From assembly GCF_001753245.1 (NCBI RefSeq), contig NZ_CP017415.1:1020501-1084500 (forward strand): a stretch of DNA of 64,000 nt. The letters are read 5' to 3'. This DNA is from Acidihalobacter yilgarnensis. Lineage in GTDB: Bacteria > Pseudomonadota > Gammaproteobacteria > DSM-5130 > Acidihalobacteraceae. Position 1 is the first letter of the stretch. Each line of letters begins with the position of its first letter. Positions 38,685-48,430 of the stretch are shown here, piece by piece. Position numbers and translations under genes: made by a program. The notes beneath the pieces were generated by a model that saw only the letters and a list, made by a program, of their open reading frames with translations, was not told the DNA's origin and did no database searches.

Positions 38685-39476
38685 TTATTGCAGGGTGTCG
38701 ATCCGCAGGTCGATACCCTGGATGTCGGCCCTTGCCGCGAGGTGCTGGATGTATTGGGAGACAGCGCGGCGGTAGACGGACTCGGTGAGGTAGGCGGCGA
38801 TGCGGGCATGCACGGCCACGAATGGCAGTTGTTGCCCGTGGATGCGTTCGTCGAGGCGGACGATATGGAAGCCGTAGCGGGATTCGACCAGTTTCGAGTG
38901 GATTCGGCCGACGCTCATGCACGCGAGGTCTGCCTCGAATTCGGGCACGGTCTGGCCGCGTGAGATGTACCCGAGGCTACCGCCATTCGATGCCGATGGG
39001 CAGGCGGAGGTTGCAAGGGCGGCCGCGGCGAAACCTGACGGATCGGCGAGCAGGGCATCGAGGCAGATTTGTGCCCGTTGCCGGGCGCTGGCGCGTGCGG
39101 GTTCGTCATCCGGCAGGGCCACCACCAGGATGTGCGAGACCTCGTAGGCGTCGGGTTCGCGAAAGCGCTCGGTGTTGGCCGCGTAATAGGTGCGGCAGCT
39201 TTGTTCATCGGCCTCCGGTGTGCGCACCTCGCGCGCGAGCAGGGTTCTGATCAGGCCGTCCTCATGGGCTTCGTCTTCATCTTCCCCCGTGTCTCCGTGC
39301 GGCGGGTCCGGTTCGTCGATTTTCTGCGTTGTGGCTTCTTGCAACAGCAGCGAGCGGATGACCAATGCGAGGGCGGCCTGATGCTGGCGTTCGGCGATGT
39401 CGGGGTGATCGTGGTATGCGGATTCGACGTTGATCGCGCGTTCGTTTATTTCGATGCCATTGATGAGCAGGGTCAT
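38685..39476 (-). CDS. Parvulin-type peptidyl-prolyl isomerase of the nar operon
   Basis: This 263-residue protein has a C-terminal PpiC/parvulin domain (about residues 130-230: YEVSHILVVALPDDEPARAS, GGSLGYISRGQTVPEFEADL, VESRYGFHIVRLDERI) and an N-terminal helical part like NifM/SurA-type chaperones. No signal peptide is seen, so it probably acts in the cytoplasm. It starts 10 bases after narI and is the last gene of narGHJI-ppiC. Such isomerase genes are commonly attached to nar operons of denitrifying proteobacteria, where they are thought to assist nitrate reductase assembly. Confidence 0.88.
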   Translation of the reverse strand: MTLLINGIEINERAINVESAYHDHPDIAERQHQAALALVIRSLLLQEATTQKIDEPDPPHGDTGEDEDEAHEDGLIRTLLAREVRTPEADEQSCRTYYAANTERFREPDAYEVSHILVVALPDDEPARASARQRAQICLDALLADPSGFAAAALATSACPSASNGGSLGYISRGQTVPEFEADLACMSVGRIHSKLVESRYGFHIVRLDERIHGQQLPFVAVHARIAAYLTESVYRRAVSQYIQHLAARADIQGIDLRIDTLQ

Positions 39477-39486
39477 GACGGCTTCC

Positions 39487-40173
39487 TCAGGCCTGGCGTT
39501 TGCGTACGATCTGGTAACGGCGGCCGAGGTACCAGACCGGTGCGCTCCAGATGTGTACCAAACGCGTGAAGGGGAACAATAGGAAGACGGTCAAGCCGAG
39601 GAACAGGTGGATTTTATAGATCCAGGGGACGCCGGCCACGAGTGTGGCGGCACCGGGCTGGAAGGTGACGATGCGCTGCGCCCAGTCGCTGAGCACGATC
39701 ATCATCGACCCGTCCAGATGCGCGGCCGAGAACGGGATGGTGAGCAGGCCGAGTAGCAGTTGCACGTAGAGGATGATGAGAATGGGGATGTCCATCTGCG
39801 AGCTTTGAGCGCGTACCCGAGGATTGGTGAGACGGCGCAGGAGTAGGATTGCGCCGCCGACCGCAGCGAACAGTCCGAACAGCCCGCCGGTGACCATCGC
39901 GATCACTTGTTTGGAGCCTGCAGTCATGCCGAGATAAGGATAAAGAGCATGCGGCATCAGCAGGCCGACGAGGTGCCCGAAGAACAGGAACAGGATGCCA
40001 ACGTGAAACAGATTGTTGCCCAACCGGAAGCGGGGCGTGTTGTCCACGATCTGGCTGGAGTTGGTTTTCCAGGTGTATTGACTCATGTCGAATCGCACGA
40101 CACTGCCTACCAGAAATACCGTGCCGGCGATGTAGGGGTAGTAACCGAACAGCAAGTTGTTTAGATAGTCCAT
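39487..40173 (-). CDS. narI: Respiratory nitrate reductase gamma subunit (cytochrome b)
   Basis: NarI anchors the NarGH complex in the membrane and oxidises quinol through two b haems. The 228-residue protein has five hydrophobic spans. Histidines suited to haem binding lie in NLFHVGILFLFFGHLVGLLM (second span) and in FLLFPFTRLVHIWSAPVWYL near the C-terminus. The start MDYLNNLLFGYYPYIAG at 40173 is supported by AGGAGA; longer upstream readings are not gene-like. It is encoded between narJ and the parvulin gene. Confidence 0.95.
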   Translation of the reverse strand: MDYLNNLLFGYYPYIAGTVFLVGSVVRFDMSQYTWKTNSSQIVDNTPRFRLGNNLFHVGILFLFFGHLVGLLMPHALYPYLGMTAGSKQVIAMVTGGLFGLFAAVGGAILLLRRLTNPRVRAQSSQMDIPILIILYVQLLLGLLTIPFSAAHLDGSMMIVLSDWAQRIVTFQPGAATLVAGVPWIYKIHLFLGLTVFLLFPFTRLVHIWSAPVWYLGRRYQIVRKRQA

Positions 40174-40186
40174 GGGTTGTCTCCTG

Positions 40187-40876
40187 TCATCGGGTCTGCG
40201 CAGCGTGCCAGTGCACGGGCTGTGCCTCATCGCTGGACTTGTGGACGGAGGTGCAGGTGTCGTCTGGGCCGCCGAAGGTGACTGGCGTCTCCTGCCAAAC
40301 CTGGTCGAGCGCCTGAGGCGTATCGTCAGGCGTCTCGGCACCTGCCTGGTGATGGATGTCTGCGGCTTCTGGGTCGAGACCGGCTAGGCGGACGAGTGGG
40401 GCGAACAATGCCGCATAGTCGCTGCCGCGCGTCGCGAGGCGAGCGTGCAGTAGCTGCATCAGCTGCCCGGTTGCAGCGAGCCAGTCCTGCGCCTGCGCAG
40501 GCGTTTGTGTCGAGAGGAATTCCAGGAACAGCGGGATGTAATCGGGCAGTTCTGGCACCGCAATTTCGAAGCCTGCCCGGCGATAGGTTTGCAGCAGCTC
40601 GATCATGGCCTGACCACGGTCGCGCGACTCGCCATGTACATGCTCGAACAAGTACAGCGAGCGTGCGCGTCCGCGGTCGAACGTGTCGACGTAGGCCGAC
40701 TGTGCGTCGAGCAGCTCCTGTTCGCACAGTCGAGCGATAAAGTCGGCGACGGCGTCGTATTCGGCGCGTCGTAGCAATTTTTCTCGCGCGAGCACTTGGC
40801 GCATGTCCTCACCGTGCGCCAGCAGCGCCTCGTCTGGGTAATGCAGCAAGGCGGCGATGACCTTGAATGTCAGCAT
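40187..40876 (-). CDS. narJ: Nitrate reductase molybdenum cofactor assembly chaperone
   Basis: NarJ is the dedicated cytoplasmic chaperone that holds NarGH until the molybdenum cofactor and Fe-S clusters are inserted. The 229-residue protein shows MLTFKVIAALLHYPDEALLA, VDTFDRGRARSLYLFEHVHG and LPDYIPLFLEFLSTQ, all conserved in NarJ. The start at 40876 follows AGGAGAG. It lies 10 bases after narH and 13 before narI. Confidence 0.95.
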   Translation of the reverse strand: MLTFKVIAALLHYPDEALLAHGEDMRQVLAREKLLRRAEYDAVADFIARLCEQELLDAQSAYVDTFDRGRARSLYLFEHVHGESRDRGQAMIELLQTYRRAGFEIAVPELPDYIPLFLEFLSTQTPAQAQDWLAATGQLMQLLHARLATRGSDYAALFAPLVRLAGLDPEAADIHHQAGAETPDDTPQALDQVWQETPVTFGGPDDTCTSVHKSSDEAQPVHWHAAQTR

Positions 40877-40886
40877 GTTGCTCTCC

Positions 40887-42452
40887 TTAGGTCGCATCCT
40901 TGTGATCGATCGTTTCCGCGACTACGGGCACCGGAAATTTGCGACGGCGCGGGTTCTTGGAACCGAATAGATTGGTTGGGGTAACGCCGCTGGTGTTGCA
41001 GCCGTCGCCGAAGCTGAAACCGCAGCCGCTGCGTTCGCCGTAGGCGTCGTCGGTGGAAATCTCGCGGTGGCCGCCAGGGACCACGAAGCGGTCTTCGTAG
41101 TTGGCGATCGCCATGATCCGATACATTTCATCGAGCTGTGTCTGACTCAGACCCACCTGGTCGAGCACATCGGTGCGGGTGACGCCATCCACGGTTTGGC
41201 TGCGCTTGTAGATGCGCATGGCGAGCATGCGTTCGAGGGCATGTTGCACCGGTGCCGTGTCGCCGGCGGTGAGCAGATTGGCCAGATACTGGATCGGGAT
41301 ACGCAGTGATTTGACATCGGGAATGGCGCCGTCGAAGCCGATCTGTCCCTGATCCACCGCGGCGCTGATCGACGATAACGGCGGGATGTACCAGACCATG
41401 GGCAGCGTGCGGTATTCGGGGTGTAGCGGGAAGGCGACCTTCCAGTCGATGGCCATTTTGTATACGGGAGATTGGCGCGCGGCTTCCAACCAGGATTCGG
41501 GTACACCGTCCCTGCGTGCCTGCGCGATAACAGCGGGATCGTTGGGATCCAGGAATATATCGAGCTGAGCCTGATAGAGATCCTGTTCATTTGCCTGCGA
41601 GGCGGCGTGCTTGATTCGGTCCGCGTCGTAGAGCACCACGCCGAGATAGCGGATACGTCCGACACAGGTTTCCGAACAGATGGTCGGTTGCCCCGCCTCG
41701 ATGCGTGGGTAACAGAAAATGCATTTTTCGGATTTCCCCGATTGCCAGTTGTAATAGATTTTTTTGTAAGGGCAGCCAGAAATACACATGCGCCAACCGC
41801 GGCATTTGTCCTGATCGATCAGGACGATGCCGTCCTCTTCACGCTTATAGATGGCACCGGATGGACAGCTTGCCACGCAGGTCGGATTGAGGCAGTGCTC
41901 ACAGAGTCTGGGCAGATACATCATGAAGGTGTTTTCGAATTGCCCGTAGATTTCTTTTTCCATATTTCGGAAGTTGTAATCCTTGGCGCGTTTCTCGAAC
42001 TCACCCCCCAGGATTTCTTCCCAATTCGGCCCCCATTCGATCTTGTCCATGGGTTTTCCGGTCAGCGCCGAATAGGGTTTCGCGGTGGGCTGAGCCTTGG
42101 ATTCCGGGGCGTTGTGCAGGCGCTGGTAATCGAAATTGAAGGGCTCGTAATAATCTTCGATCTGCGGCAGGTCTGGATTGGCGAAGACCTGCGCGAGTAC
42201 GCGCCACTTATTGCCGATGCGGGGAATCAATTTTCCCGTACTCCGGGTGCGCCGCCAGCCACCATTCCAGCGCGACTGATTTTCCCATTCCTTGGGATAG
42301 CCGATGCCGGGCTTGGTTTCAACGTTGTTGAACCAGGCGTATTCCACACCCTCGCGCGAGGTCCAGACATTCTTGCAGGTGATCGAACAGGTGTGACAGC
42401 CGATGCATTTGTCCAGATTCAGGACCATGCCGATCTGAGCGCGTACTCTCAT
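40887..42452 (-). CDS. narH: Respiratory nitrate reductase beta subunit (Fe-S)
   Basis: NarH (521 residues) carries electrons from NarI haem to NarG through four Fe-S clusters. The cysteine groups are visible as DKCIGCHTCSITCKNVW near residue 20, CEHCLNPTCVASCPSGAIYK, DKCRGWRMCISGCPYKKIYY with the Trp that makes a [3Fe-4S] site, and KCIFCYPRIEAGQPTICSETC. Its start overlaps the narG stop by four bases (ATGA), so the subunits are translationally coupled. There is no signal peptide, as expected for the cytoplasm-facing complex. Confidence 0.97.
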   Translation of the reverse strand: MRVRAQIGMVLNLDKCIGCHTCSITCKNVWTSREGVEYAWFNNVETKPGIGYPKEWENQSRWNGGWRRTRSTGKLIPRIGNKWRVLAQVFANPDLPQIEDYYEPFNFDYQRLHNAPESKAQPTAKPYSALTGKPMDKIEWGPNWEEILGGEFEKRAKDYNFRNMEKEIYGQFENTFMMYLPRLCEHCLNPTCVASCPSGAIYKREEDGIVLIDQDKCRGWRMCISGCPYKKIYYNWQSGKSEKCIFCYPRIEAGQPTICSETCVGRIRYLGVVLYDADRIKHAASQANEQDLYQAQLDIFLDPNDPAVIAQARRDGVPESWLEAARQSPVYKMAIDWKVAFPLHPEYRTLPMVWYIPPLSSISAAVDQGQIGFDGAIPDVKSLRIPIQYLANLLTAGDTAPVQHALERMLAMRIYKRSQTVDGVTRTDVLDQVGLSQTQLDEMYRIMAIANYEDRFVVPGGHREISTDDAYGERSGCGFSFGDGCNTSGVTPTNLFGSKNPRRRKFPVPVVAETIDHKDAT

Positions 42453-45400
42453 CGTGTGTACTCCTGTGTCAGGATGCTTTCGTCATCACCTTCGAGCCAG
42501 TTGACCTTGGCCATTTTGCGCAAGATGATGAATTCATCTCGGTTTGAGCCGACCGTGCCGTAATAATTGAAGCCGTAACTCAGCTGGGCATAGCCGCCGA
42601 TCATGTGGGTGGGTTTGGGCACCACGCGGGTAACCGAATTGTGAATGCCGCCGCGTTCGCCGGTTATTTCCGAGCCGGGCGTATTCACGATGCGTTCCTG
42701 GGCGTGATACATCATGGTCATGCCGACTGGGACGCGCTGCGAGACCACGGCGCGTGCCACCAACGCACCATTACGGTTGAAGACCTCGATCCAGTCGTTG
42801 TCGACGATGCCGGCGGTCTTGGCATCGATCTCGGACAGCCACACGATGGGCCCGCCACGCGAGAGCGTGAGCATGAGCAGGTTGTCGGTGTAGGTGCTGT
42901 GGATGCCCCATTTTTGATGTGGGGTGATCCAGTTCAGCACCAGTTCCTTGTTGCCGTTCGAGCGTTTTTCGAACAGTGGCTCGATGTCACGCGTGTTGAT
43001 GGGTGGTCGGTAGGTGGTGAAGCCCTCGCCGAAGGCCAGCATCCAAGCGTGGTCTTGGTAAAATTGCTGGCGCCCGGTCAGCGTGCGCCACGGGATCAGC
43101 TCGTTGACATTGGTCCAGCCGGCGTTGTAGCTGACCTCTTCGGATTCAATGCCGGACCAGGTCGGCGAGGAAATGATCTTGCGTGGCTGGGCCTGGATGT
43201 CACGAAAGCGGATTTTTTCGTCTTCCTTGTGCCGCGCGAGGTGGGCGTGTTCGCGACCGGTCACCTTGGATAGCGCCTCCCAGGCCTTGATTGCGACGTG
43301 GCCGTTGGTCTCCGGGGCGAGGCTGAGAATGGCCTCTGCGGCGTCGATGGCGGTCTCCATTTTCGGACGCCCCATGCGCGAGCTACCCTCGGTATGGCGG
43401 CCGTTCAAGTCACCGAGGAATTCGACTTCTTCGCCGGTGTTCCAGCCGATGCCCTTGCCGCCATTGCCGAGTTTTTCCAGCAAGGGGCCGATCGAGGTGA
43501 AACGCTCGAATGTGGCTGGGTAATCGCGTTCCACGACAATGATGTTCGGCATGGTCTTGCCTGGGATCGGTTCGCAGTCGCCCCGGCGCCAATCCTCAAC
43601 ATCGCATGCTTGACCCATTTCGGCAGGGGTATCGTGCAGCAGCGGTAGCGTGACGAGATCCTTTTCCACGCCAAGATGGCCTTTGACTACCTCGGAAAAT
43701 TTCTCCGCGATGCCCTTGAAGATGCTCCAGTCGCTACGCGACTCCCAAACGGGGCTGACGGCCTCGGACAGCGGATGAATGAAGGGATGCATGTCCGAGG
43801 TATTCAGATCGTCCTTTTCATACCAGGTGGCCGTGGGCAGGATGATGTCCGAATACAGGCAGGTGGTGGACATGCGGAAATCTAGCGTGACCAGTAGGTC
43901 GAGTTTGCCGCGAGGCGCTTCTTCGTGCCAAGCCACGTCCTGCGGATGGGCGCCGCTCTCGGGGCCGAGTTCATCGCTCTGCACGCCGTCGCGGGTGCCG
44001 AGTAGATGGCGCAGGAAATATTCGTGGCCTTTGCCGCTGGAGCCGAGCAGATTGGAACGCCAGACGAACAGGTTACGTGGGAAATTGACCGGGTCGTCGG
44101 GGTCTTCGCAGCTCATTCGGAGATGCCCGTTCTTGAGTTGCTCAACGACATGGGCCTTGGGATCCTTGCCGGCGGCCTCGGCTTCCTTTGTCAGCGTGAG
44201 TGGATTACGTGCGAGCTGCGGGGCGGATGGCAGCCAACCCATGCGTTCGGCGCGCACGTTGCAGTCAATCAGGCTCATCTGCCAGTCTTCGGGGTCGACC
44301 AGCGGTGAGACCAGATCGGACACGCGCTGTGTCTCGTAGCGCCATTGATCGGTGTGCGCGTAGAAAAAGGAGGTCCCGTTCATGTGGCGGGGTGGACGGG
44401 ACCAATCCAGGGCGAAGGCGACGGGCAGCCAGCCCGTCTGCGGGCGCAGCTTTTCCTGGCCGACATAATGCGCCCAGCCACCGCCGGACTGGCCGACGCA
44501 ACCGCAGAGCATCAACATGTTGATGATGCCGCGGTAGTTCATATCCATGTGATACCAGTGATTGAGCCCCGCACCGAGAATCACCATGGAGCGCCCGCGA
44601 GTTTTGGCGGCCGTATCGGCGAATTCGCGCGCGGTATTGATCACCTTGCGGCGGTCGACACCGGTAATGTGCTCCTGCCACGCGGGCGTGTAGGGCAGGT
44701 CGTCGTCGAAGCTGCTGGCCACGCCGGGGTCGTTCAGGCCTCGGTCCAACCCGTAGTGGGCCAGCATCAGGTCGTAGACGGTGGCCACTAGCGCCTCCTG
44801 CCCGTCAGCCAGGCGCAGGCGCCTGACCGGAACCCTGCGCATGAGCACGTCGTCGTGAGCGGTGTGGCGAAAATGCTCACGTTCGATCCCGCCGAAATAA
44901 GGGAAGACCACCTCGCTGACTTCGTCGTGCGCGTCAATCAGGGATAACCGGAAGCGCACTTCACGTTCGTTGTCAGCGGCCCTGGATTCGAGATTCCATT
45001 GCCCGCTTTCGTCCCAGCGGAAGCCGATCGAGCCCTGCGGCACGATCACTGCTTGGGAATCTTCATCAAAGGCGACGGTCTTCCATTCCGGGTGCTTGGT
45101 TTGTCCAAGGGCAGCGTCGAAGTCCGATGCGCGCAGGAAGCGTCCGGGCGTCAGGCCCTTGAAGCCTGGGTCGAGGCGTACAAGAAACGGCAGATCGGTA
45201 TAACGTCGGCAATAATCGATGAAATATTCGTTGGGATTGTCGAGGTGAAATTCGCGCAGGATGACATGACCCATGGCCATCGCCAGTGCGGCGTCTGTCC
45301 CTTGCTTGGGCGCGAGCCAGACGTCGGCGAATTTGGTGGCTTCGGCATAATCGGGTGAGACGACTGCGATCTTCGTGCCGTTGTAGCGGGCCTCGGTCAT

Positions 45401-46201
45401 GAAGTGGGCGTCGGGTGTGCGGGTTTGCGGGACGTTGGACCCCCACATCATGATGAATTTGGCGTTGTACCAGTCGGCTGATTCGGGGACATCGGTCTGT
45501 TCGCCCCAGGTCATCGGCGAGCTGGGGGGGAGGTCGCAGTACCAGTCATAGAAGGAGAGGCAGACGCCGCCTATCAGCGAGAGATATCGACTGCCAGCTG
45601 CATACGACACCATCGACATTGCGGGGATCGGCGAAAAACCGATGACGCGGTCGGGGCCGTATTTTTTGATGGTGTAGACATTGGCCGCGGCGATGATTTC
45701 ATTGACCTCTTCCCAGTTGCTGCGCACCAGGCCGCCAAGGCCGCGACGAGTTTTGTATGCGTTGGCTTTCTCGGTATTTTCGACGATCGATATCCAGGCT
45801 TCCACGGGGTCATCATGACTGGCGCGAGCCTCGCGCCAGAGTTTGAGCAGCCGCCCACGGATCATCGGATATTTGAGACGGTTTGCGCTGTAGATATACC
45901 AGGAGAAACTTGCGCCGCGCGGACAGCCGCGAGGTTCGTGGTTGGGTAGGCCTGGGCGTGTTCGGGGATAATCGGTTTGCTGGGTTTCCCAGGTCACCAG
46001 ACCATCCTTGACATAGATCTTCCAGCTGCAGGAACCGGTGCAGTTCACGCCGTGGGTCGAACGCACGATTTTGTCGTGCTGCCAACGCTGCCGGTAAGAT
46101 TTTTCCCATGAGCGATCTTCCAGTGTGGTCTGTCCGTGGCCATCTGAAAATTCGTCCTGGACCTTGCGAAAGAACGTCAGTCGATCGAGGAAATGGCTCA
46201 T
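42449..46201 (-). CDS. narG: Respiratory nitrate reductase alpha subunit (molybdoenzyme)
   Basis: NarG reduces nitrate to nitrite at a bis-MGD molybdenum centre. The 1250-residue length is normal. The N-terminus MSHFLDRLTFFRKVQDEFSD, the FS0 cluster ligands in STHGVNCTGSCSWKIYVKDG, YPRTRPGLPNHEPRGCPRG and the central MWGSNVPQTRTPDAHFMTEA are all intact. The start at 46201 is supported by GGAGG; readings from further upstream are not conserved. It leads narGHJI-ppiC, 203 bases after the nitrate transporter narK, from which it may be co-transcribed. Confidence 0.98.
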   Translation of the reverse strand: MSHFLDRLTFFRKVQDEFSDGHGQTTLEDRSWEKSYRQRWQHDKIVRSTHGVNCTGSCSWKIYVKDGLVTWETQQTDYPRTRPGLPNHEPRGCPRGASFSWYIYSANRLKYPMIRGRLLKLWREARASHDDPVEAWISIVENTEKANAYKTRRGLGGLVRSNWEEVNEIIAAANVYTIKKYGPDRVIGFSPIPAMSMVSYAAGSRYLSLIGGVCLSFYDWYCDLPPSSPMTWGEQTDVPESADWYNAKFIMMWGSNVPQTRTPDAHFMTEARYNGTKIAVVSPDYAEATKFADVWLAPKQGTDAALAMAMGHVILREFHLDNPNEYFIDYCRRYTDLPFLVRLDPGFKGLTPGRFLRASDFDAALGQTKHPEWKTVAFDEDSQAVIVPQGSIGFRWDESGQWNLESRAADNEREVRFRLSLIDAHDEVSEVVFPYFGGIEREHFRHTAHDDVLMRRVPVRRLRLADGQEALVATVYDLMLAHYGLDRGLNDPGVASSFDDDLPYTPAWQEHITGVDRRKVINTAREFADTAAKTRGRSMVILGAGLNHWYHMDMNYRGIINMLMLCGCVGQSGGGWAHYVGQEKLRPQTGWLPVAFALDWSRPPRHMNGTSFFYAHTDQWRYETQRVSDLVSPLVDPEDWQMSLIDCNVRAERMGWLPSAPQLARNPLTLTKEAEAAGKDPKAHVVEQLKNGHLRMSCEDPDDPVNFPRNLFVWRSNLLGSSGKGHEYFLRHLLGTRDGVQSDELGPESGAHPQDVAWHEEAPRGKLDLLVTLDFRMSTTCLYSDIILPTATWYEKDDLNTSDMHPFIHPLSEAVSPVWESRSDWSIFKGIAEKFSEVVKGHLGVEKDLVTLPLLHDTPAEMGQACDVEDWRRGDCEPIPGKTMPNIIVVERDYPATFERFTSIGPLLEKLGNGGKGIGWNTGEEVEFLGDLNGRHTEGSSRMGRPKMETAIDAAEAILSLAPETNGHVAIKAWEALSKVTGREHAHLARHKEDEKIRFRDIQAQPRKIISSPTWSGIESEEVSYNAGWTNVNELIPWRTLTGRQQFYQDHAWMLAFGEGFTTYRPPINTRDIEPLFEKRSNGNKELVLNWITPHQKWGIHSTYTDNLLMLTLSRGGPIVWLSEIDAKTAGIVDNDWIEVFNRNGALVARAVVSQRVPVGMTMMYHAQERIVNTPGSEITGERGGIHNSVTRVVPKPTHMIGGYAQLSYGFNYYGTVGSNRDEFIILRKMAKVNWLEGDDESILTQEYTR

Positions 46202-46404
46202 GAGGCTGCCTCCGTATCGGTCGCGGCGTGACCGTGCCGCTGAGCTAAGTAAATGAGGTGTGGTTCCACGGTGTTGAGCGGATCGCGGCATGGCCTCGTG
46301 GCCGCCGCCGGGCATCCAATGGCACTGTCTTCGAATGACGGCATGATTCGGGTCTCGTATTCTGCTCGTGGGACTTAAAGGCGCGAGTGATGCGTGCCTG
46401 TTAT

Positions 46405-47754
46405 TTATTTCACTCGATGGGGCGCGACGCGCACGGGGGAGGTATGGATGGCCACGCCCTTACGTGTCGTGTAGAGCAGGACAGTGAAGAGCAGACTGAT
46501 CAGCGCCAGAATTACGTAGACGACGTAGCCGCGCGCGTATCCGATGGTGCCCATGCGCTCGGCGATACTGCCGAGTAGCGGTGGCACGACGAACCCGCCG
46601 AGCGCACCCAGACCACCAACCCAGCCGGCGGTGCCGCCGACCGCATCGGGCACGTAGAGCGGTACGAGCTTGAATACTGCAGCGTTGTTTACGCCCATGC
46701 CGGCACCGACCAGAATTTCGCCGGCGACGGTGATCCAGAAGCTACCGGAAAACGTCATAAGCAGTGCGCCGGCGAGCAGGACGAGCAATGCGACGGCGGC
46801 CACAAGCTCGCCGCCAAAGCGATCTGCCCAGCTACCGCCGGGCACGCGAATGATCGAAGAGAACAGCGAAAAACCCGCGGTGAGTGCGATCGCAGCCATG
46901 GGTGTCGCGTGGTAAAAAGTCTGCCAAAAATTGGGTAACCACGCAGTCAATGCCAGGAAGCCGCCGAAGGTGGTGAAATAAAGGATCACCAGCGGCCAGG
47001 TGCGCCAGCTCATGGCCGAGTCGCGTAAGGTTTTGAACATACTGACCGCCGGGAAGAGTTCCTGTCCGTGTCTGGCGGCTTCTTCGCGTGCCTGATCGGG
47101 CGGCACGTCTTGGTGGCGCAATTGGAAATAAGGTGCGTTGAAGCCAATGACGACGTATAGCGCGATGCCCGCGATTACGATGGCGAGCGAAACGAGATAT
47201 CCCATCCATAATCCACCTGCAGCGATAATCAGCGGCAGAATGATCGCAACCAGCCCTGGCGACGTGTTGCCCAGCCCGGCATAGATAGCAAGTGCCCGGC
47301 CCTGGCTGTTTCTCGGGTACCAGTACGACACTTGGCCAATACCGACAGAGAACGTGGCGATACCGCAGCCGCCCAGCGCCCCGAAGAACAGTAACCATGG
47401 GTAATGGGCTTGTGTCAGATGGTCGGGGTAGAGCGTCAGTAGCATCCAGTACAGACCGGCGATCCCGATGACTGATGCCAACAACAGAATCAGAAAAGGC
47501 AGTTTGCCGCCATTGCGGTCTACCCAGGCACCAAAGGGTATGCGCAGTAGCGACCCGGTCAACATGGGAATGGCGACCAGGAAGCCAACCTGTGCGGGCG
47601 TCAACTGCATAACTTCAATGAAGCCGTGGGCGGTAGGGCCGAAGAGTGAAACAGCGCCGAATCCGATGAAAAATCCGACGGTGGCGCCGATCAAGGATTT
47701 GACGGCACTGCCTTTAATGGGTGTGGGTGCCTGTGCGGTTTTGGGGGAGGGCAT
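46405..47754 (-). CDS. narK: Nitrate/nitrite transporter of the NarK family
   Basis: This major-facilitator protein of 449 residues has about 12 hydrophobic spans and imports nitrate or exchanges it for nitrite. Family landmarks are the conserved Arg in LLRIPFGAWVDRNGGK, the glycine-rich FFGALGGCGIATFSVGIGQV and GNTSPGLVAIILP, and AGFSLFSSIIRVPGGSWADR with GMGVNNAAVFKLVPLYVPDA in the second half. It is the first gene of the nar cluster and has an FNR/Dnr-type box about 77 bases upstream of its ATG. Confidence 0.95.
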   Translation of the reverse strand: MPSPKTAQAPTPIKGSAVKSLIGATVGFFIGFGAVSLFGPTAHGFIEVMQLTPAQVGFLVAIPMLTGSLLRIPFGAWVDRNGGKLPFLILLLASVIGIAGLYWMLLTLYPDHLTQAHYPWLLFFGALGGCGIATFSVGIGQVSYWYPRNSQGRALAIYAGLGNTSPGLVAIILPLIIAAGGLWMGYLVSLAIVIAGIALYVVIGFNAPYFQLRHQDVPPDQAREEAARHGQELFPAVSMFKTLRDSAMSWRTWPLVILYFTTFGGFLALTAWLPNFWQTFYHATPMAAIALTAGFSLFSSIIRVPGGSWADRFGGELVAAVALLVLLAGALLMTFSGSFWITVAGEILVGAGMGVNNAAVFKLVPLYVPDAVGGTAGWVGGLGALGGFVVPPLLGSIAERMGTIGYARGYVVYVILALISLLFTVLLYTTRKGVAIHTSPVRVAPHRVK

Positions 47755-47825
47755 GATTTTCTCCTCGACTGGGGTCTATCGGAATCTGCATGTGTGGAAT
47801 ATTGATAGCAGGTACGCGTTCGTTT

Positions 47826-47847
47826 ATTCATGATCCCGATCATGAAT
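47826..47847 (-). promoter_or_regulatory. FNR/Dnr-type box inside a perfect 10-base-arm palindrome upstream of narK
   Basis: The core TGAT-CCCG-ATCA (47831-47842) fits the FNR/Dnr pattern. It lies inside a perfect inverted repeat with ten-base arms (ATTCATGATC and its complement) around CC. Its centre is 82 bases from the narK ATG, so a site at -41.5 would give a start about 40 bases before the gene. Confidence 0.75.
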
Positions 47848-48300
47848 TTATTGTTAACCGATATTAATTTGAATTTCGGTTGTTTGAATTTTTTCAGCCG
47901 AGTGGTTGTTTTGTTTTTTTATATTTTTTGTTTGGTATTTTTTTGTTTTTTTTGGGGTGTGCATAGAAACCTAATGGCTTGGATGTTGTGTCCAGCCACG
48001 AGATATTTCTCCATGTTTTTGTGTTTCTGAAAAATTTAATTATTTTGACGTGCGGGTGTGCCCTTGTTGTCGATTGTGTGAGTGTCGGGCTGGGTCCAGG
48101 CGGATCGATGAATACATTATGATTACGCTGATGCCCATGGGGGCGAGCGTAGGTGCAACCTGCATCGATTCATTTGGTGAGCCCGCAAACATACCGCGTG
48201 GCCGATCTGAATCGGTCACGCGTCGAAATGAATTTCCACCCCCTTCTTGCCATGGAAACGGCATTCGCATGTTTTGTAGCATTCGCTTCCCGGTTGGATA
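47848..48300. other. A/T-rich non-coding stretch between narK and dnr with long T tracts
   Basis: From about 47870 to 48010 the forward strand has repeated T runs, hence A tracts on the narK strand. Such DNA is typically curved or bound by H-NS or IHF. Short frames on both strands at 48040-48483 look random. No convincing gene is seen. Confidence 0.45.
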
Positions 48301-48314
48301 TTGATCTGGATCAA
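48301..48314. promoter_or_regulatory. Perfect FNR consensus box without an obvious target gene
   Basis: TTGAT-CTGG-ATCAA matches the FNR consensus exactly and is the best site in the window. The nearest gene starts are narK, 547 bases to the left, and none suitable to the right, where the 3' end of dnr lies. It may drive a second narK transcript, a small RNA or an antisense transcript to dnr. Confidence 0.75.
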
Positions 48315-48430
48315 GGAGGGCGGGAGCGATGATCATCGCTGCAGGAAATTGGCTGCGATGCGGCGGATCAAGGCCCGCTCCCGGTACGCGCGCGGAGATG
48401 GTTTTACCTTGTGGCGACGGAGTTGTGCGA

